From a virus, in IMG/VR virus record IMGVR_UViG_3300025133_000467, positions 1 through 28,860 of that record: a DNA stretch of 28,860 bases, one strand, 5' to 3'. Below are positions 22,072 to 28,860 of this stretch, one piece after another (positions within the stretch are counted from its first letter, which is position 1; each line of letters opens with the position of its first letter). Below the pieces are notes generated by a model. It saw only the letters and a list, made by a program, of their open reading frames with translations. It did no database searches and was not told the DNA's origin. A program made the position numbers and the translations under genes.

Positions 22072-22653
22072 ATGCCCGATAAAAACAAACCAGACTTGGA
22101 TTTACTAGCTTTGGCAGGTTTTACTAAGGCTGGTTTGCGGGATATTGATGGTTCCAGTGTGGGCAGTAATGCCCATGCTGATAAAATTAATTTACGTGAA
22201 ATGGCAGGAGTTGACAAACCGAGAAAAATGCAAGGTAAAGCACCAAATTTATTAAGAGGTATGGACTTTATTGACATGCCCAAATCAAAACCGCTAGGAC
22301 AGGTGGACATGGATGGTATGGAATTGCCAGAAATGCCCCAAGAACGTCCTGTGGACTTCGCTCCTGTACCGCAGGAACTACAACAACATGTGCAATCACA
22401 ACTTGAGAATCTTAACGATAATCCAAGGGAACGCACAGTTGAGCCATCGGCTCCAATACCAACCCCATCTCCAGAGATGGACTTTGATCTGTTCCAATTT
22501 TCTATGATTTCTGACATGATTAAGAAATTTGACATTTCCATAAAAGCTATGGATAGTGCAATGGCAGAAATGGTTCAGAACCGTCAGATGTTGATAGAGT
22601 TGATCAAAGGTGATACGAAATCAAAAGAGGAAAGCGACAATGATCAAACCTGA
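22072..22653 (+). CDS. Hypothetical protein, 193 aa, disordered with helical C-terminus
   Basis: A 193-residue protein with no recognised family. Residues 1-75 are charged and Gly/Met-rich; 75-145 are rich in P, E and M (LPEMPQERPVDFAPVPQELQ; PSAPIPTPSPEMDFDLFQF); 145-185 form a likely amphipathic helix (MISDMIKKFDISIKAMDSAM) and the tail is acidic. An AGGATT site precedes the start, eight bases after gene 32. The C-terminus overlaps the coiled-coil ORF by 14 bases. Location between gp32 and gp45 suggests a replication or late-transcription accessory. It lacks a terminal clamp-binding motif, so it is not obviously gp33. Confidence 0.72.
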   Translation: MPDKNKPDLDLLALAGFTKAGLRDIDGSSVGSNAHADKINLREMAGVDKPRKMQGKAPNLLRGMDFIDMPKSKPLGQVDMDGMELPEMPQERPVDFAPVPQELQQHVQSQLENLNDNPRERTVEPSAPIPTPSPEMDFDLFQFSMISDMIKKFDISIKAMDSAMAEMVQNRQMLIELIKGDTKSKEESDNDQT

Positions 22654-22840
22654 CCCTAATAGAGTGATAGATGAGCTTAAGAGTGACGTTAAACGCCTCA
22701 AGGAAGATCTCAAAAAAGAGCAGAAATTGACCGTTTCAATGAAGAAAGATTTAAACATATTGAAAATTGAACTAAAACGATTAAACACAAGGATGATAAG
22801 CAATGAAAATGACATTGGACACCTCCGTTCTAAACGCTAA
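22640..22840 (+). CDS. Small coiled-coil protein, 66 aa
   Basis: ATG 22640 follows GAGGAAAG, a good ribosome site, so it is preferred over an upstream in-frame start at 22610. The 66-residue product is almost entirely a charged coiled coil with Leu/Ile/Val at heptad-like spacing (VIDELKSDVKRLKEDLKKEQ and beyond). It overlaps the preceding gene by 14 bases and the clamp gene by 38, the longest overlap in the module. It might be an oligomerising partner of its neighbours; function unknown. Confidence 0.6.
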   Translation: MIKPDPNRVIDELKSDVKRLKEDLKKEQKLTVSMKKDLNILKIELKRLNTRMISNENDIGHLRSKR

Positions 22841-23552
22841 GATCTTAAAACCTCTTAGTAGAATCGTAGATGATTGCATTCTCACAATTAATGAGAATCA
22901 TATTGAATCCATTGCAACAGTTGCATCGGGTGGTATCATCATTTATACCAAATATAACGTAGATACTGACATAGACGATGAAATCGATCTTAACATTAAG
23001 GACATTTCCAAGCTTACGTCAGTATTGAATTGTATTAAAGGTCAGACGATTGATATGACGGTAGAACGTGACGCACATATCAAGTATAAATCTGACGAAT
23101 TCAAGTTCAAATTCGGTCTTACGGAGGACGGAGTGATCCCGAAACCGAAGCTGAAAAAAGACAAGCTTGAAAATATCAAATTTAATACGTCCACCCCCTT
23201 GAAAGTGAAGATTTTTTATGATATCTTAAAAGCATCATCATTTATCAAGAGTGATGATGTTAAGTTATACTTCTACACGAAGTCTGATGATGATGGAAGT
23301 GGGTTGTATTGTGATATCACGAATAAGGTTATCATAAACTCTGACTCTATCACTATTAAATTAAGTGATGATTATGACGGAGAAGATATAAGTAAGGAAC
23401 TTATTTGCGACATTGACCATATTAGGAAAATGAATATTCAGAAGGATAGTGATATCTATATGTATTTCAATTCTGAACGAGGATTCACGATCTTTGACCT
23501 GATTGATGAAGCAGGACGAGTAAGATATATCTTACCAACTTTAAGTAAGTAA
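22803..23552 (+). CDS. 45: Sliding clamp gp45 (PCNA-like)
   Basis: A 249-residue clamp subunit (T4 gp45 has 228). The N-terminus is diagnostic: LDTSVLNAKILKPLSRIVDD, then CILTINENHIESIA, as in T4-like clamps. Alternating strands continue to LPTLSK at the end, as for a two-domain PCNA fold. It tethers gp43 to DNA and also activates late transcription by contacting gp55 and gp33. The AAGGA upstream favours ATG 22803. No clamp-loader gene (44 or 62) is adjacent, unlike T4. Confidence 0.88.
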   Translation: MKMTLDTSVLNAKILKPLSRIVDDCILTINENHIESIATVASGGIIIYTKYNVDTDIDDEIDLNIKDISKLTSVLNCIKGQTIDMTVERDAHIKYKSDEFKFKFGLTEDGVIPKPKLKKDKLENIKFNTSTPLKVKIFYDILKASSFIKSDDVKLYFYTKSDDDGSGLYCDITNKVIINSDSITIKLSDDYDGEDISKELICDIDHIRKMNIQKDSDIYMYFNSERGFTIFDLIDEAGRVRYILPTLSK

Positions 23553-23577
23553 ATAATAACAACCCAAGGAATACAAA

Positions 23578-23925
23578 ATGCAGAACAAACTAGCAAAACA
23601 AGCATATTTCATCAAGCGTCTACGTGATAGTGGATACCACGTTGAGCGTCTATTCGCCGCTTATTCAAAATCTGATCCACGTATGTGGACGATTATCATC
23701 AATCCGAAAGGTGCGAGTCTGATGTGTACTTGTTACGCAAATAACGGTGAGGCAGAAGGAATTGCCCCAACATCAAGATGCTTCTTTGAAGTATTTGACG
23801 GAGGTCAGTATATACCGGGCCGTCTGGCAATTGATACTAACAGTATCGAGGTGTTGATCACCAATCTTGTTAATTTTGGCATTGAGCCAGTTAATGAGAT
23901 TACCAAAGTATCCGTTAAGCGATAA
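23578..23925 (+). CDS. Conserved T4-like hypothetical protein, 115 aa
   Basis: A 115-residue protein. AYFIKRLRDSGYHVERLFAA, then DPRMWTIIINPKGASLMCTCY, FFEVFDGGQYIPGRL and SIEVLITNLVNFGI form a pattern I associate with a small uncharacterised protein shared by distant T4-like phages; the strands and final helix suggest a compact alpha/beta domain. An AAGGA site lies nine bases before ATG. It is the last gene of the rightward module, five bases before the terminator stem. Function unknown. Confidence 0.8.
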   Translation: MQNKLAKQAYFIKRLRDSGYHVERLFAAYSKSDPRMWTIIINPKGASLMCTCYANNGEAEGIAPTSRCFFEVFDGGQYIPGRLAIDTNSIEVLITNLVNFGIEPVNEITKVSVKR

Positions 23926-23930
23926 AAACA

Positions 23931-23963
23931 AAAGGCACTCTTAATTTTAAGAGTGCCTTTTTT
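23931..23963. terminator. Bidirectional rho-independent terminator
   Basis: AAAGGCACTCTTAA (23931-23944) and TTAAGAGTGCCTTT (23947-23960) form a perfect 14-base-pair stem with a two-base gap, followed on the plus strand by TTT. On the minus strand the stem is followed by TTGTTTTTA. It sits exactly between the convergent stops at 23925 and 23965 and would end both operons. Confidence 0.92.
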
Positions 23964-23964
23964 G

Positions 23965-25011
23965 TTAACTTGGTGGTGCTGTTGGAGCAGGTCCAGCAGG
24001 ATGTTGCGGTGTAATATACTCGTGAGTATGTGTTGCTCCAGATATCCCTGCGGATACGTGGTCAACTGACGCAGTAGAAGTACCTGTAATATTTACATCA
24101 CCATCTACATTCACATTACCATTAATGTTTGTGGTAGGAGTTGTGATGGTTAACGAAGTACTTGCATCAACCGTGATACTTCCATCCCCATTTACAACAA
24201 TAGTAGTTCCACCACCAACAACAACGTTGATAGTCTGACCAACTTCAAGATTCACCGTTTCTCCAACATTCGTATTTGATGTTTTCTTTACAGTTGCATA
24301 CTTATGTTCTTCAACTAACTCGTAAGAGTCCTTGACTGCATAGGTAGAATTGTAATCATTCAACATCTGAATGTTCGATCCACTGAAATGTGACATGCGA
24401 ATCTCTTCGGTATCGTCCGTATCAATAAATTCCAAAGTGTGTTTGTTAGTATTGATTACATGCTTGTTCTGATAAGGTTCCGAAGCAACGTTTGAGTTCT
24501 CATAATCAGTAGGATAATCCTTTTTAAAGACATCCTGCCACTCTGCTTTACTGTGAGCCGTTCCAAAGTAAACTGGGAAGCTTGTATTACCTTGCTTGAA
24601 CATGACGTATACGTGAGTACCCACGTTAGGAATAGTATAATGACCACCAGCAGTTCCCGAATAATCGCCGGGAGTGTACACTGATTTATCAAAGGCATCC
24701 ATAGGTGGACTCGCTACTTTATCATCAGACGGTCTGACAAGCGGTATAGGCGTTTCCTTATCATTAAGTTGGGTCGTACCACCTCCCATAAGCCCTTGAG
24801 CGCACTCGCACCACGGAAGGTCTTCCTTAAGCTGTTCTAGAATAGCCAAAAGACTGCCATCAATAAACGAGAACTCTTTATTCTCAATAGTATTGTTCCA
24901 ATTATCATAAACAGTGTTTGTGATTCCGGGCACGTAAACTTTAACTCGACCCATTTTATCTGGATCGTTGTTCTGAATTACTATTCCGGTATATATTGTA
25001 TGATCTTTCAT
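23965..25011 (-). CDS. 5: Baseplate central spike gp5-like, without lysozyme domain
   Basis: A 348-residue protein. The N-terminal 150 residues form the OB-like spike base: IYTGIVIQNNDPDKMGRVKV (6-25), LPWCECA (65-71) and HYTIPNVGTHVYVMF (124-138), then FPVYFGTAHS. Residues about 185-310 alternate V, T and N in short repeats (INGNVNVDGDVNITG), typical of the triple beta-helix needle. The end, ATHTHEYITPQHPAGPAP, carries an H-x-H like metal-bound tips of other spikes. T4 gp5 (575 residues) has a lysozyme domain between these parts; here the OB part passes straight to the needle. It overlaps the hub gene by one base (TAATG). Confidence 0.85.
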   Translation of the reverse strand: MKDHTIYTGIVIQNNDPDKMGRVKVYVPGITNTVYDNWNNTIENKEFSFIDGSLLAILEQLKEDLPWCECAQGLMGGGTTQLNDKETPIPLVRPSDDKVASPPMDAFDKSVYTPGDYSGTAGGHYTIPNVGTHVYVMFKQGNTSFPVYFGTAHSKAEWQDVFKKDYPTDYENSNVASEPYQNKHVINTNKHTLEFIDTDDTEEIRMSHFSGSNIQMLNDYNSTYAVKDSYELVEEHKYATVKKTSNTNVGETVNLEVGQTINVVVGGGTTIVVNGDGSITVDASTSLTITTPTTNINGNVNVDGDVNITGTSTASVDHVSAGISGATHTHEYITPQHPAGPAPTAPPS

Positions 25012-26492
25012 TATCTATTAACGTCCTTTGTTTCAATCTTCTGTTTGGCTTGCTCTGTTCCATCTGGATACTTAAACGCATCAGACATATTAGGCTTAAC
25101 TGCCACTAATTTATTGGTATAAGTACTGGTTGTAATACTATGAGTAACACCAACCAAGAACCAAGTGCCTAAGAACCTATCTTCCCAGATTCCTTGGGTA
25201 TCTGTTTCAGAGTAAATCTCCACAAACGATCCCGGTGTCCTATACGGAAGTCCCAAAGTGTCCATTACCAACGAATCGTTCAACATCAACGAAGCTTCTA
25301 TCGTCTGCATAACAACAGAGGTAGGTTGTAGCCCATATTTCTCAATAACATTGTAGTTTTCAATTTTACGTTCATTCAAAACCAACAATGGAGATCTATT
25401 TCCTTGAGTAAACCCATCTAGCAACTTAGTGTAGAGTGTTCTAACATTCTCAATATGGGCATCTTCAATGTTTGTTAAGAATCTGCCACCTTCAGCATCG
25501 TATCCTGAAAGCAATCTACTATTGATCTGGGAGATGCTATCAGCCCCTGACATTTTATTGTACTTATATGTTAGGATATTGCTGATACTTGGAATTTCAA
25601 ATGTATTATTCCCATCGCTTCTAAAAGGTACGATACCGTTATTCGGATTAGTAGGGTCGGTGAATCTCATACGTTCCCTTAAGGTGTCTTTATATCCTTT
25701 AAAGATTGCATCATATCCCACCAGTTTAAACTCTCGCTCAAATCTGTCAAAGTAGAAGTACTCTGGATACCCACCGGGATTTATACAACCCCCTAATAGA
25801 GTATCCAAGTCGTTTAAAACTGTTGAAGATGGTGGAGATACGTAAAATGATTTGTTCGCACACATACCCCAATCGTCAGATACTGGAGCATTCATCTTAG
25901 TCTCTAGGATATACTTTACGATTTCACTATTAGGTACACTACGATCTGCATTGCTTAAATTAGGAACATCTTTAGGTTCTTCATTCTTAGCAGTACTATT
26001 CTTGTTGGACAAATACTCACCAGTAGACACACGCAGATTAGAATTCAATGCAAGATTGTAATTATAATCCCAGAAGTATATCTTCTTAAGCTTATTGTCA
26101 ATACCACCTCGTGTCAAATCTTCAGTATCATATACGATACCATCAAACTTCAAGAACATCTTCTCTGATGGAAAATGCTCAAGGGCTTTCTTTGACTTAT
26201 CAGTGTTCGCTTCCATCTTCGGAGTGAGGTCAATGGTGATCTGGTCGGTTCCATCCATTCGGAAATAGAAAAACTCACTGTTCTTCACATCTTTCTTTTC
26301 CTTATAGCGTTCCAATTGTTCAAAATTATTATCGTAGATTAAATATCCACGGAATCCCCAGTTCAAGAATGATTCCTCAATCTCTAATGCGGTAAATAAA
26401 ATCTTTGGAAGTTGAATACTGCCAGATGAGTTCGATAATGTAATGTTGAACACATACTTAGTATCATTTAATGTTAAAATATTCTCTTCCAT
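25011..26492 (-). CDS. 27: Baseplate hub protein gp27-like
   Basis: A 493-residue protein (T4 gp27 has 391). The N-terminal region (FNITLSNSSGSIQLPKILFT, then LNWGFRGYLIYDN) and the C-terminal beta domain (PGSFVEIYSETD, FLGTWFLVGVTHSITTSTYT, KLVAVKP) fit the tube-like barrels of hub proteins of the gp27/gpD class, where the conserved end domain contains a G-x-W-x-V-x-x-x-x-H strand pair. Position directly before gp5 in the same operon supports this, since gp27 and gp5 form the hub-spike complex. The extra 100 residues lie mainly in the middle. It overlaps both neighbours by one base. Confidence 0.75.
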   Translation of the reverse strand: MEENILTLNDTKYVFNITLSNSSGSIQLPKILFTALEIEESFLNWGFRGYLIYDNNFEQLERYKEKKDVKNSEFFYFRMDGTDQITIDLTPKMEANTDKSKKALEHFPSEKMFLKFDGIVYDTEDLTRGGIDNKLKKIYFWDYNYNLALNSNLRVSTGEYLSNKNSTAKNEEPKDVPNLSNADRSVPNSEIVKYILETKMNAPVSDDWGMCANKSFYVSPPSSTVLNDLDTLLGGCINPGGYPEYFYFDRFEREFKLVGYDAIFKGYKDTLRERMRFTDPTNPNNGIVPFRSDGNNTFEIPSISNILTYKYNKMSGADSISQINSRLLSGYDAEGGRFLTNIEDAHIENVRTLYTKLLDGFTQGNRSPLLVLNERKIENYNVIEKYGLQPTSVVMQTIEASLMLNDSLVMDTLGLPYRTPGSFVEIYSETDTQGIWEDRFLGTWFLVGVTHSITTSTYTNKLVAVKPNMSDAFKYPDGTEQAKQKIETKDVNR

Positions 26493-26842
26493 TACTCGCC
26501 TTTAATCGTTGTTAAAATATTCTGGGTGATGTCTGGGGTGAAGATCCTAAGAACTGTTCCCGGCTCAGGAAACAATAATGGATTCTGTATATTATTCGCC
26601 ACACAAATAATCCACCACAATTTAACATCAGAATAGACATTATGAGCCAGCAATGTCCACGTATCTCCCGGTTTTACGGTATAATTGAAGAAAAATCTAC
26701 TATCAACTTCGTCAGGGATATTTACTTTCCTTAATATATTATAGAAATAATCTCCATCGGTAGTCCCGTATACTTTGAACAGGTTCTCATAGTTCTGGAA
26801 GAATATCTTTTCCTTAATATCTGCAATATCATTTCTCTTCAT
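26492..26842 (-). CDS. 53: gp53-like baseplate wedge protein with LysM-type domain
   Basis: A 116-residue protein. Residues 54-100 (YTVKPGDTWTLLAHNVY, then LWWIICVANNIQNP and PGTVLRI) form a LysM-type domain of the kind found in gp53 and tail protein X, where it binds protein in the baseplate rather than peptidoglycan. T4 gp53 has 196 residues; this form is shorter and lacks much of the N-terminal part. It would join wedges around the hub. One-base overlaps (TAATG) with the upstream tube gene and downstream hub gene show coupling. Confidence 0.78.
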   Translation of the reverse strand: MKRNDIADIKEKIFFQNYENLFKVYGTTDGDYFYNILRKVNIPDEVDSRFFFNYTVKPGDTWTLLAHNVYSDVKLWWIICVANNIQNPLLFPEPGTVLRIFTPDITQNILTTIKGE

Positions 26843-27870
26843 TAAAATAGTCCTCTAGCCTGATTGACTGCAATATCAGTGGCACTTGATGCCTTCCTAG
26901 TTACGTCACCAACAACATTTACAACATTAACCTTTTGATAATCAAACACACTATCATAGATTTCTCGTGTTTCATTGTGAAGTTCTGTCACGTTGACTGT
27001 GATCTCATACGCATCTGGGATAATTGCCTGAATAGTTCGAATCTCGCCATTAGAATCTGGAACATCCATACTCTTAGTATTTAACTGTCCGATATTCTGC
27101 ACACTGATGTTCAAAACAACAATTGGCGCATACCGAACGCCGGGAATTTGTAACGTATAATAACATGGTGGCAACATGGTTGCGAACGATGTTCTATCTG
27201 GTAGGTTATTGTAGATCAATGTCCGAACTAGATTGTAATTCTTTGGAATATCTTCCATCGGATTGAAGGTGTTGTATAAATGGAACGTAAATGAATATGA
27301 TGCAGGGGTTGATCCTTTCCACACCCTACGTTTTTCAATCAATCCACGTTGGAATAGACTTCCAAATCCTTTAATTGCATCTGTGATAGGAGCAGTTAGC
27401 GATGCACCTTCTTTAGCATTAGCTTCGCCCCATGAATTTCCAAGCATATGGTTATATGGATTGAAGAATGGCAATTGGAATATGTTCTGAGTCAAGGCTC
27501 CACTGTATATTTTCAAATACGGACTGACCACTGCACTCTCACCTTCTAATTGGTTCTCCATTACAGCATTCTTAGCAGTATTATATGCACGTACAACCTG
27601 TTCCTTTGTATATTTCAAATCCTCTAGCAATGGACCTTCAGTTGCCTGATATTCTATAAGCCGACATACTGGAATTTCCTTGATGAAATCCTGATCTGCT
27701 CCGTTTATACCCCAACTGTAATCGGAATACACATTACCTTCACCAACTCCTAACGTGCGAACGTTGGCAACCCGTGCGCCAGCTTGTTTTGCAAGCTTCT
27801 GCCCTGCTGAGTATTCATCTTGTTCTGGTGTAAGTGGTTTATCTGGTTTATCTGTTTTTATTTCGGCCAT
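26842..27870 (-). CDS. Baseplate tail-tube protein, gp48/gp54-like
   Basis: A 342-residue protein. After a charged N-terminus (KTDKPDKPLTPEQDEYSAGQ) comes a helical middle and a C-terminal beta region: SYSFTFHLYNTF, NLVRTLIYNNL, IVVLNISVQNIG and PDAYEITVNVTELHNETREIY. This order (F-x-F/W strand, a helix, then a P-x-x-x-x-I/L-x-V-x-V-x-E-L strand) is that of gp48 and gp54, which polymerise as the first rings of the tail tube on the hub. Which of the two it corresponds to cannot be decided. AGAGGATAAAA precedes the ATG. It sits between the tape measure and gp53-like genes. Confidence 0.6.
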   Translation of the reverse strand: MAEIKTDKPDKPLTPEQDEYSAGQKLAKQAGARVANVRTLGVGEGNVYSDYSWGINGADQDFIKEIPVCRLIEYQATEGPLLEDLKYTKEQVVRAYNTAKNAVMENQLEGESAVVSPYLKIYSGALTQNIFQLPFFNPYNHMLGNSWGEANAKEGASLTAPITDAIKGFGSLFQRGLIEKRRVWKGSTPASYSFTFHLYNTFNPMEDIPKNYNLVRTLIYNNLPDRTSFATMLPPCYYTLQIPGVRYAPIVVLNISVQNIGQLNTKSMDVPDSNGEIRTIQAIIPDAYEITVNVTELHNETREIYDSVFDYQKVNVVNVVGDVTRKASSATDIAVNQARGLF

Positions 27871-27872
27871 TT

Positions 27873-28860
27873 TTATCCTCTATCCCTATATTGTAATCTA
27901 AATGAATGTGACGAGTCTGTTGTAGCCTCTCTTATACCACCCATATCAAGGGCGATGCCACCATCTCCACCTTGCGGTGTTGGTTTCTCTACCAATTGTT
28001 TCAACAATTCTATCTGTTCCTGACTTGCTAGGTATTGTTCTTTAGCACTCTTCTGCTGTGCTTCGGCATTCCTAGCCAATAGTTCATTACTCTTCTTAAT
28101 AGCTTCTTCAGTTTCCGACTGATTGAATTCAGGGACTGCAATTAATGGAGTTCCAGATGATGCAGAAGCAATTGCCTTCGCTTGCGCCACCCTTTCTTCT
28201 TCAAGATCCTTCACAATCTCAGCTTCTTGCCCTTTATCGAACCCCTTCTTACCACGCTTCCACCAATTCTTGATGTTATCCCAAGCATCACTCAACCATT
28301 CTCCGATAAAACCTGTAAGTTTTTCATGAAAATCCTTTATACCTTTCCATGCTTTACTTAATCCCTCTTTAGTAAAGAATTCTTTAATTCCTATCCAAAG
28401 GTCTTCAATAGTACTCAAGAATTTGGCATTTAGGTTTCCGATAAAATATCCGATACCTTCCAAAACTCCATCTGAGAACCCTGCTGTTAATTCTCCCCAC
28501 TTTTCTGAGAACCATGCACCTATTTTGTCAAAGGTGTTTGCGATCTTTTCACCACCGATCCAACCTAATAGACCACCGATAGCGGCCCCAATCAAACCAC
28601 CAGCAAGTACGCCAACAGGTCCACCAAGTAGCCCAATCCCTGCACCAATCATTGCATATTTGCCCATGCCAGTGAACGCACCCTTCAGACCATCACCAGT
28701 TCCACCAAGAATTCCACCTAATACCGAAGACACTTTAGAAGTTCCCCACTCATCAGCTTTCAAAAATCCTTTGATTCCGTCCATTACTGCCCAAAGAAGA
28801 CCACCCGCAAGCAGACCCGCACCGCCAAGACTCTTAACCATTGAAGGATTGAGCCAAGTA
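27873..28860 (-). CDS. Tape measure protein, C-terminal part (5' end off window)
   Basis: The frame remains open to the right edge (residues upstream of Met 28841 read T-W-L-N-P-S), so the true start is outside. The visible 328 residues contain long Gly/Ala-rich hydrophobic segments (MIGAGIGLLGGPVGVLAGG and more), amphipathic helices with Trp (IGAWFSEKWGELTAGF; DAWDNIKNWWKRGKKGF) and a charged, Gln/Glu-rich helical tail. This is the usual make-up of the C-terminal part of tape measure proteins, which fix tail length and may enter the host membrane. T4 gp29 likewise lies beside gp48 and gp54. The end (HSFRLQYRDRG) is followed after two bases by the next gene. Confidence 0.72.
   Translation of the reverse strand, partial: TWLNPSMVKSLGGAGLLAGGLLWAVMDGIKGFLKADEWGTSKVSSVLGGILGGTGDGLKGAFTGMGKYAMIGAGIGLLGGPVGVLAGGLIGAAIGGLLGWIGGEKIANTFDKIGAWFSEKWGELTAGFSDGVLEGIGYFIGNLNAKFLSTIEDLWIGIKEFFTKEGLSKAWKGIKDFHEKLTGFIGEWLSDAWDNIKNWWKRGKKGFDKGQEAEIVKDLEEERVAQAKAIASASSGTPLIAVPEFNQSETEEAIKKSNELLARNAEAQQKSAKEQYLASQEQIELLKQLVEKPTPQGGDGGIALDMGGIREATTDSSHSFRLQYRDRG

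Noticed and set aside
22002-22541. Minus-strand open frame of 179 codons opposite the gp32 end and the 193-residue gene
   Set aside because: It would lie alone on the opposite strand of a continuous operon; its Cys/Ser/Gly-rich translation is typical of an antisense frame.
1-28860. tRNA genes, CRISPR arrays, integrase or transposase genes, insertion-sequence ends
   Set aside because: Reading the short intergenic gaps and the single long one gave no cloverleaf, no regularly spaced repeats and no recombinase motifs. A covariance-model scan was not possible here.

Overview
The window is a contiguous piece of a T4-superfamily contractile-tailed phage (myovirus) genome, moderately AT-rich and almost fully coding. 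Diagnostic T4 core proteins are recognisable from their motifs: UvsY, UvsW, late sigma factor gp55, the gp46/gp47 recombination nuclease, family-B DNA polymerase gp43, UvsX, helicase gp41, ssDNA-binding protein gp32, sliding clamp gp45, and a baseplate hub/spike cluster. Divergence from T4 is large (different gene order, no lysozyme domain in the spike, no clamp-loader genes beside gp43), so this looks like one of the distant environmental T4-like lineages. The host cannot be named from this sequence.

Layout. (1) 1-4426, minus strand: eight tightly packed genes. They comprise a DEDDy exonuclease (cut by the window edge), two small acidic low-complexity proteins with N-termini resembling T4 capsid-targeting sequences, an unknown, a protein with two Cys3-His repeats, a PD-(D/E)XK resolvase-like nuclease and two unknowns. 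(2) 4427-4811: the only long non-coding stretch, very AT-rich, with promoters facing both ways, tandem and inverted repeats, a T4-type late promoter motif and a large hairpin; it is a divergent control region and possibly an origin. (3) 4812-23925, plus strand: a roughly 19-kb recombination/replication/late-transcription module with one- to few-base overlaps (ATGA, TAATG). It is interrupted by a carbohydrate cassette: a GT-A enzyme, an RmlD-like SDR, a 48-residue ORF and a second GT-A enzyme lie between gp47 and gp46, and a GT-B enzyme lies between gp46 and gp43. (4) 23931-23963: a strong bidirectional terminator between convergent operons. (5) 23965-28860, minus strand: baseplate/tail genes in transcription order tape measure, gp48/54-like tube protein, gp53-like LysM protein, gp27-like hub, gp5-like spike.

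How they work together. UvsX with UvsY, gp32, UvsW and gp46/47 would carry out recombination-dependent replication. gp43, gp41 (with a likely gp59-type loader) and gp45 form most of the replisome. gp55 together with the clamp would switch on late genes such as the baseplate cluster. The sugar genes are the clearest accessory element; their position between the gp46/47 subunits and next to the polymerase invites the hypothesis of a glycosylated genome, though a surface-glycan or virion role is not excluded. No tRNA, CRISPR, insertion sequence or integrase was seen.
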